From the NCBI RefSeq assembly GCF_014841215.1, contig NZ_JACYTR010000040.1, positions 1 through 43,720 of the forward strand: a stretch of DNA of 43,720 bases, written 5' to 3'. The DNA is from Pseudomarimonas arenosa (GTDB lineage Bacteria; Pseudomonadota; Gammaproteobacteria; Xanthomonadales; Xanthomonadaceae). A program made the translations under genes and the position numbers. Positions within the stretch are counted from its first letter, which is position 1. Every line of letters starts with the position of its first letter. This document shows positions 24,310 through 33,022 of the stretch, one piece after another. The notes under the pieces were generated by a model. It searched no databases. It was not told the DNA's origin and worked only from the letters and a program-made list of their open reading frames with translations.

Positions 24310-25152
24310 TCACTGACTGACGCGCTGGCGGCCGCCAGGTGACGTGCGCTGGCGCAGCACTGACTTCGGTAACGGCGTGTTGCCCAGCGCGTCAAACGAG
24401 TCAAGTAGATCGCGCTGGCCGGATAGCCAGCGATTGGCTTCATTGAAGCTGGCGGTCAGCGAATCGAGCGAGGCGCCCACCTGTTCTTCATTGGTCGAGA
24501 GCAGGGCTTGCTCGCGAATCAGCGCGATCTGTTGTTCGATCCGGGCCAACTCGGCTTCGACATGTTCAAGCCGACGGCCGGCCGACTGATGGGCCTCCTG
24601 GCGCTGGTCGATCACCGCCTTCTGCTGCTCCAGCGAACGGCGCAACTCGGGGCTAAGGTCGTCGCGCAGAAGACGCTGTTCGATATCGGCTTCCTGAGCG
24701 TCGAGCCGGTCGGCTTCGCTGCGCGCCGTATGCACAACGCCGAGGATGGCCTGCCGCGCCAACAGCAGTTTCATATTGATCCAGACCAGCTGTTCCAGCG
24801 ACTCCATATGGGTGCGGAACATCGGTGAATCGCCGAGCTGGGCGAAGATTTCTCGCGCGCGCTGCTCGACCTCACGCTGGCGTTGCTGCTGATCGGGCGT
24901 CAGCTTCATCAGGCTCTGGTGGTAGCGCTGGTCCACCGGGTCGGCGCGATCTTCCTCGGCATCGACGGTGTTGCGAAAGCGCTTGTTGGTGCTGAGCGCA
25001 GCAAGATAAGCCACTTCAGCGCCCGCTCCGAGCAGCCAGAAGCCCGGGCTCAGAAAGACGCCGAGCAGGCCAAACGCCGCCAGGGCAAAGAAGTTGGGCG
25101 GGATGGGCATGCCGAATGGTCGTGCGACAAAGGCTTTCCACAGGTATTTCAT
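24310..25152 (-). CDS. Membrane protein with long coiled coil, PspA-module member
   Basis: A 280-residue protein. The N-terminus MKYLWKAFVARPFGMPIPPNFF leads into one or two hydrophobic segments (~22-53). Residues ~75-235 are charged and heptad-like, with many Gln/Glu/Arg/Leu, suggesting a long cytoplasmic coiled coil. No named domain is recognised. It overlaps the end of the AAA+ ATPase gene by 4 bases (ATGA), so translation is coupled. By context it may be the membrane receptor or scaffold for the ATPase and PspA-like protein. Confidence 0.8.
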   Translation of the reverse strand: MKYLWKAFVARPFGMPIPPNFFALAAFGLLGVFLSPGFWLLGAGAEVAYLAALSTNKRFRNTVDAEEDRADPVDQRYHQSLMKLTPDQQQRQREVEQRAREIFAQLGDSPMFRTHMESLEQLVWINMKLLLARQAILGVVHTARSEADRLDAQEADIEQRLLRDDLSPELRRSLEQQKAVIDQRQEAHQSAGRRLEHVEAELARIEQQIALIREQALLSTNEEQVGASLDSLTASFNEANRWLSGQRDLLDSFDALGNTPLPKSVLRQRTSPGGRQRVSQ

Positions 25153-26801
25153 GGCAGCGCTTTGTCACCCAGGGCACGCAAAGACGGAGGCACGAAGGCC
25201 ATGTCGGTGGCCTCGCGAATGGCGATACGCATTTGATATTCCAATACGTCACGTGGCACCGGGGCCTGATAGCCCTCAAGGGCGGCGCTCAGTGCCTTCA
25301 GTGGATCGGATTGTTGTGTGCGACTGTGGCGATAGACCTTCACCGCCAGCGCCTCCGCTGCGCCTGGGGTCAGCAAGGTGGGCAGGGGCAGGGCGGCCAG
25401 CTCAGCCACTTCCAGCTTGATATCAAAACGCTTCAACAGCGCGCGCAGCAGTCCGGCGCTCTCTTCCACCGTGGTGGTGGGCAACAAGGGCACCTTGACG
25501 TCGACCCGGCCGGGGCGTTTCAGATCGACCTCGATCAGATCGGGGCGGGATGAGGCCAACACCCACATCACGCGGCCGCGGTTGGCGCTGTTCGACATCT
25601 CTTGCGCGATCATCGAATAGAGGCGGCCGGACAGGCCGCTGTCGCCGCTGCCGGCATCGCGCTTGCCCAGGGTCTGGTCGGCCTCGTCGATGAACACCAT
25701 GCAGCGGCCCAGGGCGCGGATCAGGCGGAAGATCTTCTCCAGATTGCCCTCCGACGAGCCGACCCAGCGATCGCGGAAGTTCTTCAGCTTAACCACCGGT
25801 ACATGCGCCTCGCCGGCCAGGCACTCAACCAGGTAGGTCTTGCCGGTGCCGACTGGGCCACAGAAGATGTAGCCCATTGGCAGGGCCAGCAGGTCACCGC
25901 CGTGCCACAGGGCGATATCCTGTCTTAGCCAGGTCTTCAGCGCGTCCTGCGCGTGGTAGTCATCGAGACTGCGTTTGGACTCGATGAACTCGATCAAGCC
26001 TTCGGCCTCGTCTTCGATTAGCTGTTTCTTGACCTCGGCCCAATCGGACGGCCCAAGGCGCTTTTGCTGGTGCGCCCGAATCCGCACCAGGCTTTGCAGG
26101 CTGGACAAGGTGACGCCGGTCAGGGCGGCGGCTGCCTGCTCGTCACCGGAGGCCGGATCGAAGGCAGCGGCATGCTCAACACGCAGTTGCGCCAGGGCCT
26201 GAGCGAGCTCGGCGGCATCGGGCAGCGGGATGCGCACCTTGTCGACACGCGGGTGATTGGCCACCAGAGGGTGCAGGTCGGCCAGGTTGTCGGCAATCAG
26301 AAAGCTGGCAAAGGGCAGTTCGGCAAACGGCGGTTCGCTGGCCCAGTCGCGCACCAGACTGGCCAGGCTGGCGATCTCGATGTCGCCGCTGCGCGAGGCA
26401 GGCAGCACCTGATCGGCGCCGCGCACGATCACTGCCACCTGTTCCACTTCACCGCGGCCCATGGCCGAGAGGTTGGCGCGGAACCGCATGTAACGGGTGA
26501 TCAGTTCGATCGCGCCGCGCGGGTCGCGTGGCAGATTGGGCACCTCTTTCATCGGCGGCCATTCGGTCAGGCGTTCGCCGCCGCGCACGATGGCAAGCCC
26601 GTTGCCAAGATCGTAGGAGAACACCAGCTGGAAGCCGCCGAGCAGCAGGGCATCGAGGCAGCGAACCAGGCTGACCCGGCGCCCCTGCAACAGGAAGCGG
26701 TCGGCCACATTGCCATGCAGCACGAACTGACCATGAGCGCCGGACTCAAAGCCCAGCGCCAGTTCCTTGGCCCAGCCGGGGGCGTCGGCGGCGAGCGGCA
26801 T
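25149..26801 (-). CDS. AAA+ ATPase of the PspA module
   Basis: A 550-residue cytoplasmic ATPase. The C-terminal AAA+ domain has Walker A GPVGTGKT at 315-322, Walker B MVFIDEAD at 368-375, and a downstream MWVLASSRPDLIEVDLKRPGR region carrying sensor 1 and arginine-finger-like residues, as in classic FtsH/CDC48-like AAA proteins. The N-terminal ~200 residues look like a second, degenerate AAA domain (LHGNVADRF, AVIVRGADQVLP) without an intact Walker A. It starts 3 bases after the PspA-like gene and overlaps the coiled-coil gene by 4 bases. Likely role: remodelling PspA-like polymers or membrane partners. The substrate is inferred from context only. Confidence 0.88.
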   Translation of the reverse strand: MPLAADAPGWAKELALGFESGAHGQFVLHGNVADRFLLQGRRVSLVRCLDALLLGGFQLVFSYDLGNGLAIVRGGERLTEWPPMKEVPNLPRDPRGAIELITRYMRFRANLSAMGRGEVEQVAVIVRGADQVLPASRSGDIEIASLASLVRDWASEPPFAELPFASFLIADNLADLHPLVANHPRVDKVRIPLPDAAELAQALAQLRVEHAAAFDPASGDEQAAAALTGVTLSSLQSLVRIRAHQQKRLGPSDWAEVKKQLIEDEAEGLIEFIESKRSLDDYHAQDALKTWLRQDIALWHGGDLLALPMGYIFCGPVGTGKTYLVECLAGEAHVPVVKLKNFRDRWVGSSEGNLEKIFRLIRALGRCMVFIDEADQTLGKRDAGSGDSGLSGRLYSMIAQEMSNSANRGRVMWVLASSRPDLIEVDLKRPGRVDVKVPLLPTTTVEESAGLLRALLKRFDIKLEVAELAALPLPTLLTPGAAEALAVKVYRHSRTQQSDPLKALSAALEGYQAPVPRDVLEYQMRIAIREATDMAFVPPSLRALGDKALP

Positions 26802-26804
26802 GGC

Positions 26805-27560
26805 TCAGGCCGATTCGCTTTCGCTGCCCGGTTGGCTGCTGCCCATGCTGCGCTGAGCTGGCGCTGGAGCAGCGTCGCCGTCGAGGGTCAGCCCCTCGGC
26901 AGCGGCGAAATCGGCCAGCGCCTGGTCGGCCAGCGCAGTCATCTCGGCCTCCTTAACATTGATGTCGTTCATGTCGATCGAGTCGCGAGCGACACGGGCG
27001 CGGCCCGAGGCCTTGGAGCGCTCTTCCTCGACCATTTCATGAAGCCGACTAAGGGTGTCACCCGAGCCACCGATGCTGCCCACCATGCCGGCCGCCATCT
27101 CGTTCATCTCAGCCATGGCGGTCTTCATGCGCATATCGTTGATCGCGCCCTTCAGGCTCTCGATCTTGGCCCGGGCGGCATTGACAGCGACGTCGCGTGC
27201 GCGCACCAGATCCTTGTAGGTTTCCTCGGCAGATTCCATCTGGCTGCGGTTCTCCGCCAGCTCGCGGGTGATGGTCTGCAGGCGCAAGGCGTATTGAGCG
27301 GCCGCCTGCTTGTTGCCGGCGCGCAGATGGGCCGTGGTGCGGGCACGCAGTTCCTTTTCTTCGGTTTCCAGCTTGCGCACCTGGCCGATCAAACGCTCCG
27401 CCAGTCCGGCATGATTGGCCAGACCCTGGTTGTAGCTGGCAATCTGCTTGCGCAGGTTTTCCTGCTCCAATTCGAGGAGCGCTTCCGGGTTACGCTTCTC
27501 CAGTCCCTTGATGAACAGAGACAGGAATCCGCGGAACAGGTTTGCGATGCGACTGAACAT
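26805..27560 (-). CDS. PspA/IM30-family membrane-stress protein
   Basis: A 251-residue protein of the PspA/Vipp1 (bacterial ESCRT-III) superfamily. It starts MFSRIANLFRGFLSLFIKGLE, an amphipathic helix suited to membrane binding, followed by long helical heptad regions (LEQENLRKQIASYNQGL, LRARTTAHLRAGNKQAAAQYALRLQTI). A Ser/Gly/Pro-rich tail extends past the usual core. GGGGAGG precedes the ATG at good spacing. It is the first gene of an operon with an AAA+ ATPase and a coiled-coil membrane protein, unlike classic pspABC-pspF. Expected to polymerise on stressed inner membrane. Confidence 0.88.
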   Translation of the reverse strand: MFSRIANLFRGFLSLFIKGLEKRNPEALLELEQENLRKQIASYNQGLANHAGLAERLIGQVRKLETEEKELRARTTAHLRAGNKQAAAQYALRLQTITRELAENRSQMESAEETYKDLVRARDVAVNAARAKIESLKGAINDMRMKTAMAEMNEMAAGMVGSIGGSGDTLSRLHEMVEEERSKASGRARVARDSIDMNDINVKEAEMTALADQALADFAAAEGLTLDGDAAPAPAQRSMGSSQPGSESESA

Positions 27561-27851
27561 GAAGCCTCCCCTTGCAATCAATGTAAACAATGGCCCGGCA
27601 CAATCCATGGCGGGCGCAGTTATCGGCGACAGGCCGGGCCCAGATCAGCCGGTCGCGGGCGAGCGAAGCTGCTCGTTTACCGCGCCCACCGAACCGAAAC
27701 CTCGGCAGCCGACGACACTTTACGCAGTGCGGCCGCGAGGTGCCATGCCTTGTGCGCCGTCGACCTGGGCGGCTGTTGCCAGGCAGGCCCAGAATCTGCC
27801 TTGCACGACCGTCCCGACGCAGCGGATGGCCGGCTGTGACGGAGCGGCCCC

Positions 27852-28559
27852 ATGAGTCGCCTGCTGGCTAGACGCCAGGCCTGGCAGGCGGTGCTGGTCG
27901 CTCTGGCAGTCACCGTGGCCCTGCAATGGATTCCGCAATTGGCACTGCTCGGCTGGCCGCTGCTTCTGGGTTCAACCCTGGCTCACGAGCTGGGTCATGG
28001 GCTTAGCGCCCTGCTGCTGGGCGGGCGCTTTGAGTCGTTGGATCTCTACGCCGATGGCTCCGGCGTCGCGGCCTATCGCGCGGCCTTCGGTCGCTCCGAA
28101 ATCGCTCTGGTAGCGGCGGCTGGGTTGCTCGGCCCACCCTTGGCCAGCTTCTTTCTGTTCCTCAGCGGGCGCAATTCGCGCAGCAGTCATATCGGCCTTG
28201 GAGTGCTGGGGGTGCTGCTCGCCCTGGTGGCCGTGCTCTGGGCCGGGAACCTGCTGACCGTGGTGTTCTGCGCGGTGCTGGCTGCCTTGCTGTTGTTGGC
28301 GGCCTTTTTCAGCAATGCGCGGCTGTGTCAGGTCATCACCGTGTTCATGGCCGTGCAGTTGGGGCTGGCCAGTTTCAGCCGTGCCGATTACCTGTTCGTC
28401 GAGAGCGCTCGAACCGGGCAGGGCGTGATGCTGTCGGATGTGGGCCAGATCGCGGCCGCCTGGTGGCTGCCCTATTGGGTGTGGGGCGGCTTGCTGGTGG
28501 TGCTCAGCGCTGTGTTGCTGCTCGGTGGAATCTGGAGTTTTGTGCGCGTGCTGCGCTAG
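27852..28559 (+). CDS. M50-type (site-2 protease-like) membrane metallopeptidase
   Basis: A 235-residue integral membrane protein with about six hydrophobic segments. The zinc-binding motif HELGH lies at residues 45-49 in the second segment, as in M50B-like peptidases. The second metal-ligand motif (usually NxxPxxxxDG) is not obvious; NLL and SDVGQ segments are candidates, so activity is uncertain. GGAG precedes the ATG. It diverges from the PspA-like gene across a 291-base spacer, and intramembrane proteases often act in envelope-stress signalling, so it could be linked to that module. This link is inference. Confidence 0.8.
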   Translation: MSRLLARRQAWQAVLVALAVTVALQWIPQLALLGWPLLLGSTLAHELGHGLSALLLGGRFESLDLYADGSGVAAYRAAFGRSEIALVAAAGLLGPPLASFFLFLSGRNSRSSHIGLGVLGVLLALVAVLWAGNLLTVVFCAVLAALLLLAAFFSNARLCQVITVFMAVQLGLASFSRADYLFVESARTGQGVMLSDVGQIAAAWWLPYWVWGGLLVVLSAVLLLGGIWSFVRVLR

Positions 28560-28598
28560 CACTAAACTCCAGGTTCTATCAATGCATGGGCGCCACCG

Positions 28599-29102
28599 AT
28601 GACCAGATTTGCCTTCGTCTTTCTGATCAGCGCGATACTGCTCCCGTCTGCGCAGGCTCTGCACGCCGGCGACGGGCATCAGCAGGGCCATGCTGCAACT
28701 GCCGATCACCACCACCATGGTAGCGACGCGGGGCTGAGTCTCAACCACGGTCAACGCTGGGCCACCGATGCGCCGCTGCGAAGCGGGATGATGCGGATCA
28801 GTGAGGCCTACGCCGCGGCGGCCAGCAGCGCTTCAGGCAGCGAAGCGCGCAAGGCCCTACCTGCCAGCATCGATGCCGTGATCGGCCAGATCATTCGCGA
28901 TTGTCGACTGGTGCCCAAGGCTGATGCCAGTCTGCACGTGTTGATTGGTCGGCTGGGTCAGGCCTCGGCCAAGCTGGCGCGCGATCACAACGACGACACG
29001 GGCTTGCGCATGATCGATCACACGCTGTCTTTGTATCTTGAGTACTTCGATGATCCGGAATTGGCCGCGAGGGAGGCGCCATCTGCGCCGCAGGCGCAGT
29101 GA
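28599..29102 (+). CDS. His-rich secreted protein, DnrO-like
   Basis: A 167-residue protein with a signal peptide (about residues 1-21, ending AQA). A His-rich segment follows (HAGDGHQQGHAATADHHHHG), which may bind metal. Then comes LNHGQRWATDAPLRSGM, which I associate with proteins named DnrO in Xanthomonad genomes, and a helical region. Function unknown. It starts 39 bases after the M50 gene on the same strand and probably shares its transcript. Confidence 0.65.
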   Translation: MTRFAFVFLISAILLPSAQALHAGDGHQQGHAATADHHHHGSDAGLSLNHGQRWATDAPLRSGMMRISEAYAAAASSASGSEARKALPASIDAVIGQIIRDCRLVPKADASLHVLIGRLGQASAKLARDHNDDTGLRMIDHTLSLYLEYFDDPELAAREAPSAPQAQ

Positions 29103-29128
29103 CAACGGGCCGGGACCGGAGACGGGCC

Positions 29129-29509
29129 TCAATCGACTGGATCAGTGCCCGGCGGGTAGGCGGTGATTTCAAAGCGGATACCGTCCGGGTCCTTCATGAA
29201 CAATGCCGTTGCGCCCTTCAGTTGCTGAATGTCGGGCGCCTCGAATCCGGCGGCGCGCATGCTGTCACGAATCCTCTCCACCTGTTCCACCGACGTGGCG
29301 GCAAAGCCCAGATGATTCATGCCGGAGCCGTAGCGCTCGTAGGGTCGAGTGTCGGGACGCGCCTCAAGAAACTGAAAGAAGAATCCCTGATTGTCGGTCC
29401 ATATGTGTGGTCGACGTTGCTCAAAGCCGAGTAAAGGCAGCAAAGCCTGGTAGTAGGGCATGCTGTGTTCGATCGATGAGACAAGCAGAGTGATATGGTC
29501 AAGTCGCAT
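29129..29509 (-). CDS. VOC-family (glyoxalase-like) protein
   Basis: A 126-residue single-module vicinal oxygen chelate protein. It begins MRLDHITLLVSSIEHSMPYYQ, with the first-strand His, has GMNHLGFAATSVE in the middle and ends LFMKDPDGIRFEI, supplying the usual His and Glu metal ligands. Family members are glyoxalases, dioxygenases and resistance proteins; the substrate cannot be told. It converges with the His-rich protein gene, with 26 bases between stops. No clear ribosome site precedes the ATG. Confidence 0.85.
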   Translation of the reverse strand: MRLDHITLLVSSIEHSMPYYQALLPLLGFEQRRPHIWTDNQGFFFQFLEARPDTRPYERYGSGMNHLGFAATSVEQVERIRDSMRAAGFEAPDIQQLKGATALFMKDPDGIRFEITAYPPGTDPVD

Positions 29510-29618
29510 GGGTCATCGCTGTTGAGCGCGGTTGCCTCTGCAACTTGGAGTTTGAACGCTTTGATTTCAAGCGTCATCCGTGGCCAAACCCATATCTCGG
29601 CCAGCGGGCCTTGGTCGA

Positions 29619-29648
29619 CCCCCTCCGCCCCGTGCAGAGCGGAGGGGG
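29619..29648 (-). terminator. Hairpin downstream of the DUF885 gene
   Basis: CCCCCTCCGC (29619-29628) and GCGGAGGGGG (29639-29648) form a perfect 10-bp stem with a 10-base loop, just past the stop of the minus-strand gene. No U-tract follows, so termination is plausible but not certain. Confidence 0.5.
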
Positions 29649-29656
29649 GGCTTCGA

Positions 29657-31489
29657 TCAGCTGCCCTGCCTGCTGGCAATCCAGCGATCGATCTTCGCTG
29701 ACAGCACTGACAGCGGCACCGCGCCATCGCGCAGCACTTCGGCATGGAAGTCGCGGATGTCGAACTTGTCGCCCAAGGCCTGCTCGGCTTTCTTGCGCAG
29801 TTCGAGAATCTTCAGCTCGCCGATCTTGTAAGCCAGGGCCTGGCCGGGAATGGCGATATAACGCTCGGCTTCGGCGACCGCCTCGGTCTCGGTAGTCGCC
29901 GAATTTTCCAGCATGTATTGGATGACCTGTTCGCGGCTCCAGTTCTTGGAGTGCAGGCCGGTGTCGACCACCAGACGAATCGAGCGCCACAGTTCGGCCT
30001 GCAGTCGGCCAAAGTACTGGTAGGGATCGGTATACACACCAAGATCCTTGCCCAGCGATTCAGCGTACAGGCCCCAGCCTTCGGCGAACGCGGTTTCACC
30101 ACCGAAGCGGCGGAAGGCCGGCAGGTCTGTGAGTTCCTGCTGCAGTGCGATCTGGAAGTGATGTCCCGGAATCGCTTCGTGCAGGTACAGGCTTTCCATA
30201 TCCCAGACTTTGCGCGAGGGCAGGTCGTACGTGTTGACATAGAAGATGCCCGGGCGGCTGCCGTCGGCGCTGGGCGGGAAGTACTGGCCGCCGGCAGCTG
30301 ACTTGGCACGGAAAGCCTCGACCGGACGAATCTCGAACGGCGATTTCGGAATCAGCGAGAACAGCTCGGGTACCTTGGCGTCGATTTTCTCGCGCAGGCC
30401 GTTGTAGCCATCCAGCAAGGCCTGTTCGCTGGCAAAGGTGAACTGTGCGTCCTCGGTGACGAACTTGAAGAAATCGGACAGCTCTCCTTTGAACTCGACC
30501 TGCTCCATGACACGACGCATTTCGCCCTGGATGCGCGCCACTTCGGCCAGGCCGATGTCGTGGATCTCGGCCGGCGTCAGGTCCGTGGTGGTTTGGTTGC
30601 GCACATTGAAGGCGTACCAGGCCTGGCCGTCTGGCAGGGCGGAGAACGCCACGGTATCGCGAGTGGCCGGCAGGTACTCGTCGCGAATGAAGTCGTGCAG
30701 GCGCTGATAGCCCGGATTGAGGCCATCATTGATCAGCTTGCTGAACTCCTCGGTCAGACGCTGCTTGTCTGCAGCCGGGAAGGATTCCGGCATGCGGCTG
30801 ATCGGCCCCCAGAACATGCTCGTGTCGGCCGATTCGGAGACCACCGCCTGCAATTGCGGAAGTACCTTTTCCATCAACACACGCGGTTGCACCACGCCCG
30901 CCTTGATGCCCTGGCGCATGTTGTCGATGGCGCTGTCGAACAGGGCGACGGCCAGATGGGCGCGCTTGAGCCAGTTGTCGTAATCCTCCACGGTGGCGAA
31001 GGGCTGGGCTCCGGCGCCCGATCCGAGCTGCGGAAGAAAGCTGAACACACTGCCGAACTGATTGATCGGCAGCATCCAGCGCGGGTAGCGCTCGCCTTCC
31101 AGCTGCTGCTTCAGGTCGTTGACAAAGATGTCGTAGGAAATGCGGGCACTGCTATCGAGGCCCGACGGGTCGAGGGCTTCCACCTTGGCCAACCACTGCT
31201 CGGCGAAGGCCTTGGTTTGCTGGCGGAACTCGGCGCTAAAGAAATTGGGCAGCTGATCGTTGTAACGATTGTCACCGGTAAAGGTGGCCTGCACCGGGTT
31301 CAATTTCAGCGACGCCTCCCAGAACTCGGCATACAGGGCATCGAGCTGGGTCGCCGTGGCCACTTGCTTGGTCGGCTGGCTCGTAGCCGGGGGCGATTCG
31401 GACTGCGGCGCTGTGCCGGTGTTGGCGCCGCAGGCGCTGAGGGCGGCGGCGATGGCGAGGGAAAGCAGGATCTTGCGCATGGCTGGCAT
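29657..31489 (-). CDS. DUF885 lipoprotein, predicted metallopeptidase
   Basis: A 610-residue predicted lipoprotein. The signal sequence ends in the lipobox LSAC with Cys20. A Pro/Ser/Thr-rich linker to ~45 leads to the DUF885 domain, which covers the rest. The zinc-binding-type motif HEAIPGHH is at 437-444, followed by ETAFAEGWGLYAE, which supplies the further Glu ligand expected of this gluzincin-like family. Probably a periplasmic or outer-membrane-anchored peptidase; substrate unknown. An ATG three codons later (31480) is an equally good start. Confidence 0.88.
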   Translation of the reverse strand: MPAMRKILLSLAIAAALSACGANTGTAPQSESPPATSQPTKQVATATQLDALYAEFWEASLKLNPVQATFTGDNRYNDQLPNFFSAEFRQQTKAFAEQWLAKVEALDPSGLDSSARISYDIFVNDLKQQLEGERYPRWMLPINQFGSVFSFLPQLGSGAGAQPFATVEDYDNWLKRAHLAVALFDSAIDNMRQGIKAGVVQPRVLMEKVLPQLQAVVSESADTSMFWGPISRMPESFPAADKQRLTEEFSKLINDGLNPGYQRLHDFIRDEYLPATRDTVAFSALPDGQAWYAFNVRNQTTTDLTPAEIHDIGLAEVARIQGEMRRVMEQVEFKGELSDFFKFVTEDAQFTFASEQALLDGYNGLREKIDAKVPELFSLIPKSPFEIRPVEAFRAKSAAGGQYFPPSADGSRPGIFYVNTYDLPSRKVWDMESLYLHEAIPGHHFQIALQQELTDLPAFRRFGGETAFAEGWGLYAESLGKDLGVYTDPYQYFGRLQAELWRSIRLVVDTGLHSKNWSREQVIQYMLENSATTETEAVAEAERYIAIPGQALAYKIGELKILELRKKAEQALGDKFDIRDFHAEVLRDGAVPLSVLSAKIDRWIASRQGS

Positions 31490-31770
31490 CTCAAAGGCTA
31501 ATCGCCCACGTTAGTGTTGCCGGCCTGTCTGCGGCATGGGCCAAAAGGCATGGGAAGGAAAACTGGCGCTTGGCCGGGCGGGCGGTCACAGGGTGAGACT
31601 TTCGTGAATCCGTATGAATGTGTCGCCAGGCTGAACCGCAGGCTATGAGGAACTGTTGAGCGGTTCACGCTTTGCATCGCCTCGACTGGACAGCTCATGC
31701 TTCGGCACTACAGTGCAGGATCCCTTGCTGCCGTTGCCTGACAGCTCACCTGAAACACAGTGACTCCCCG

Positions 31771-32055
31771 ATGAAAAAAACAGCCACCGCCAAAGCGCCC
31801 AGCAAGCGCAGCGCCGCCAAGAAATCGCGCGACTTCATCCCGCAGACCGCGCCCGATCCGACCGACGATGGCTATGTCAATCTGAAAGTACGTCGTCGCC
31901 TGCGCGAGCAACTGAGAAAAGTGGCGGCGATCGAAGAGGTGTTCATTCATGAGCTCACTGAGCGGGTGATTCTCGACTTCATCGACGACTACGAGCACAA
32001 GTCGGGCATCAAGCTGCCCCAGGCACGCCTGTCGAACGCCGCATCCAGGCGTTAG
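31771..32055 (+). CDS. Small basic ribbon-helix-helix-like protein
   Basis: A 94-residue protein. Residues 1-20 are rich in Lys/Ala/Ser. Residues ~33-75 (GYVNLKVRRRLREQLRKVAAIEEVFIHELTERVILDFI) have the strand-helix-helix pattern of ribbon-helix-helix DNA-binding proteins. The stop codon directly abuts a CAGGCTGCTGA repeat element, and the last few residues (RLSNAASRR) may derive from repeat sequence. Could be a transcription factor or an antitoxin-like protein, but no toxin gene is adjacent. Confidence 0.65.
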   Translation: MKKTATAKAPSKRSAAKKSRDFIPQTAPDPTDDGYVNLKVRRRLREQLRKVAAIEEVFIHELTERVILDFIDDYEHKSGIKLPQARLSNAASRR

Positions 32056-32145
32056 CAGGCTGCTGAGACTTGTTTCAGCAGTCTGATATCGCGCCTGTCG
32101 AACGCTTGCGCTGAAAACCTCCATGATGGAGGTCTCAGCAGCCTG
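32056..32145. repeat. CAGGCTGCTGAAA inverted element, short form
   Basis: A 90-base copy with the same left hairpin, ATATCGCG, GCTTGCGCTGAAAA, a CTCCATGATGGAG palindrome and right arm TCTCAGCAGCCTG as the long form at 15143-15348, but without its ~115-base insert. It starts at the base after the stop codon of the upstream gene. Confidence 0.75.
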
Positions 32146-32187
32146 TTAAGAGCGGCGTGGCGGCCAGCCAGTCAAACGCTCGGTCGA

Positions 32188-32919
32188 TCAGGACGTCGGT
32201 GGCTTTTCCACTGCAGCAGGCTGCGCGACTGCGTCGCTTTCGGTCGTCGCCGGCTCGCCGTGCAGGCCGCCCGGCACCCGCTGATAGGGAATCTTCTCCG
32301 GCGCCACGGCGCCGCCGGAAATGATGAAGGCCATGGCCTGATCCACCGTCCATTCGGTTGGAACCAGCCGTTCCACCGGAACGATTTCCAGGTAGCCCGA
32401 GGTCGGGTTGGGCGTGGTCGGTACGTAGACCGCCGCGAGCTCCTGTCCGGTCGTGGCTTCACGCATCACTCGGGTGACCAGTCCGATGGTCTTCATGCCC
32501 GGCTGCGGAAATTCGATCAGCACCACACGTTGCGAGCCTTCGGGCTTGGTTTGCAACACGGAAAGCAGCTTCTTGGTGCCGCCATAAATCGTCTGGACCA
32601 GGGGGATGCGCTCGATCAAGGTGTCGATGGCGCCGAGAAAGCGCTTGCCCAGCACCCGGTTGGCGGTCCAGCCAAGTCCGTACAGCGAGGTGACGGTCAG
32701 CACGACGGCCAGCAGAAAGCGTAGCCAATCGGCACTCAGGAGATCGCCGGCAGAGGGGCTGAGCGCGTGCAGCAGGTTGCCGATGCCATCGACCACCGGC
32801 GCACCGAGCTTGGAAAGCTGGGTGAGTACGAACTCGAACACGATGTAGGTAAGCCAAAGCGGGAATACGGTCAGAAGACCGGTGATCAGGTAGCGCTGAA
32901 AGTGCAGTTCTCGATTCAT
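32188..32919 (-). CDS. DUF502 inner-membrane protein
   Basis: A 243-residue protein. Two membrane segments lie at about 9-34 and 64-86, then a soluble domain with RIPLVQTIYGGTKKLL, VVLIEFPQPG, VYVPTTPNPTSGYLEIVP and the MAFIISGG segment, all typical of DUF502. The C-terminal ~30 residues are low-complexity. Function unknown; the family is widespread in bacteria and plants. The ATG at 32919 is preferred because it puts the family motif FQRYLITGLLTVFPLW at the start; the longer frame to 33288 is antisense to the next gene. Confidence 0.88.
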   Translation of the reverse strand: MNRELHFQRYLITGLLTVFPLWLTYIVFEFVLTQLSKLGAPVVDGIGNLLHALSPSAGDLLSADWLRFLLAVVLTVTSLYGLGWTANRVLGKRFLGAIDTLIERIPLVQTIYGGTKKLLSVLQTKPEGSQRVVLIEFPQPGMKTIGLVTRVMREATTGQELAAVYVPTTPNPTSGYLEIVPVERLVPTEWTVDQAMAFIISGGAVAPEKIPYQRVPGGLHGEPATTESDAVAQPAAVEKPPTS

Positions 32920-33022
32920 CCGGCCATTGTAGTGGCAGGCGCTGAACGCTGTGTGGTGAAAGGCATTGCATTGCTGGCCTGAGCGGTTACAGTTCGCTGG
33001 CAGATGATCGAAAGGGGGTGCG

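Noticed and set aside
26064-27839. A 591-codon open frame on the plus strand
   Set aside because: Antisense to the AAA+ ATPase and PspA-like genes; low-complexity translation without motifs.
27561-27851. Sigma-54 promoter upstream of the PspA-like gene, as in classic psp operons
   Set aside because: A TTGCA is present before the start on the minus strand, but no TGGCAC at the required spacing, and no pspF gene is nearby.
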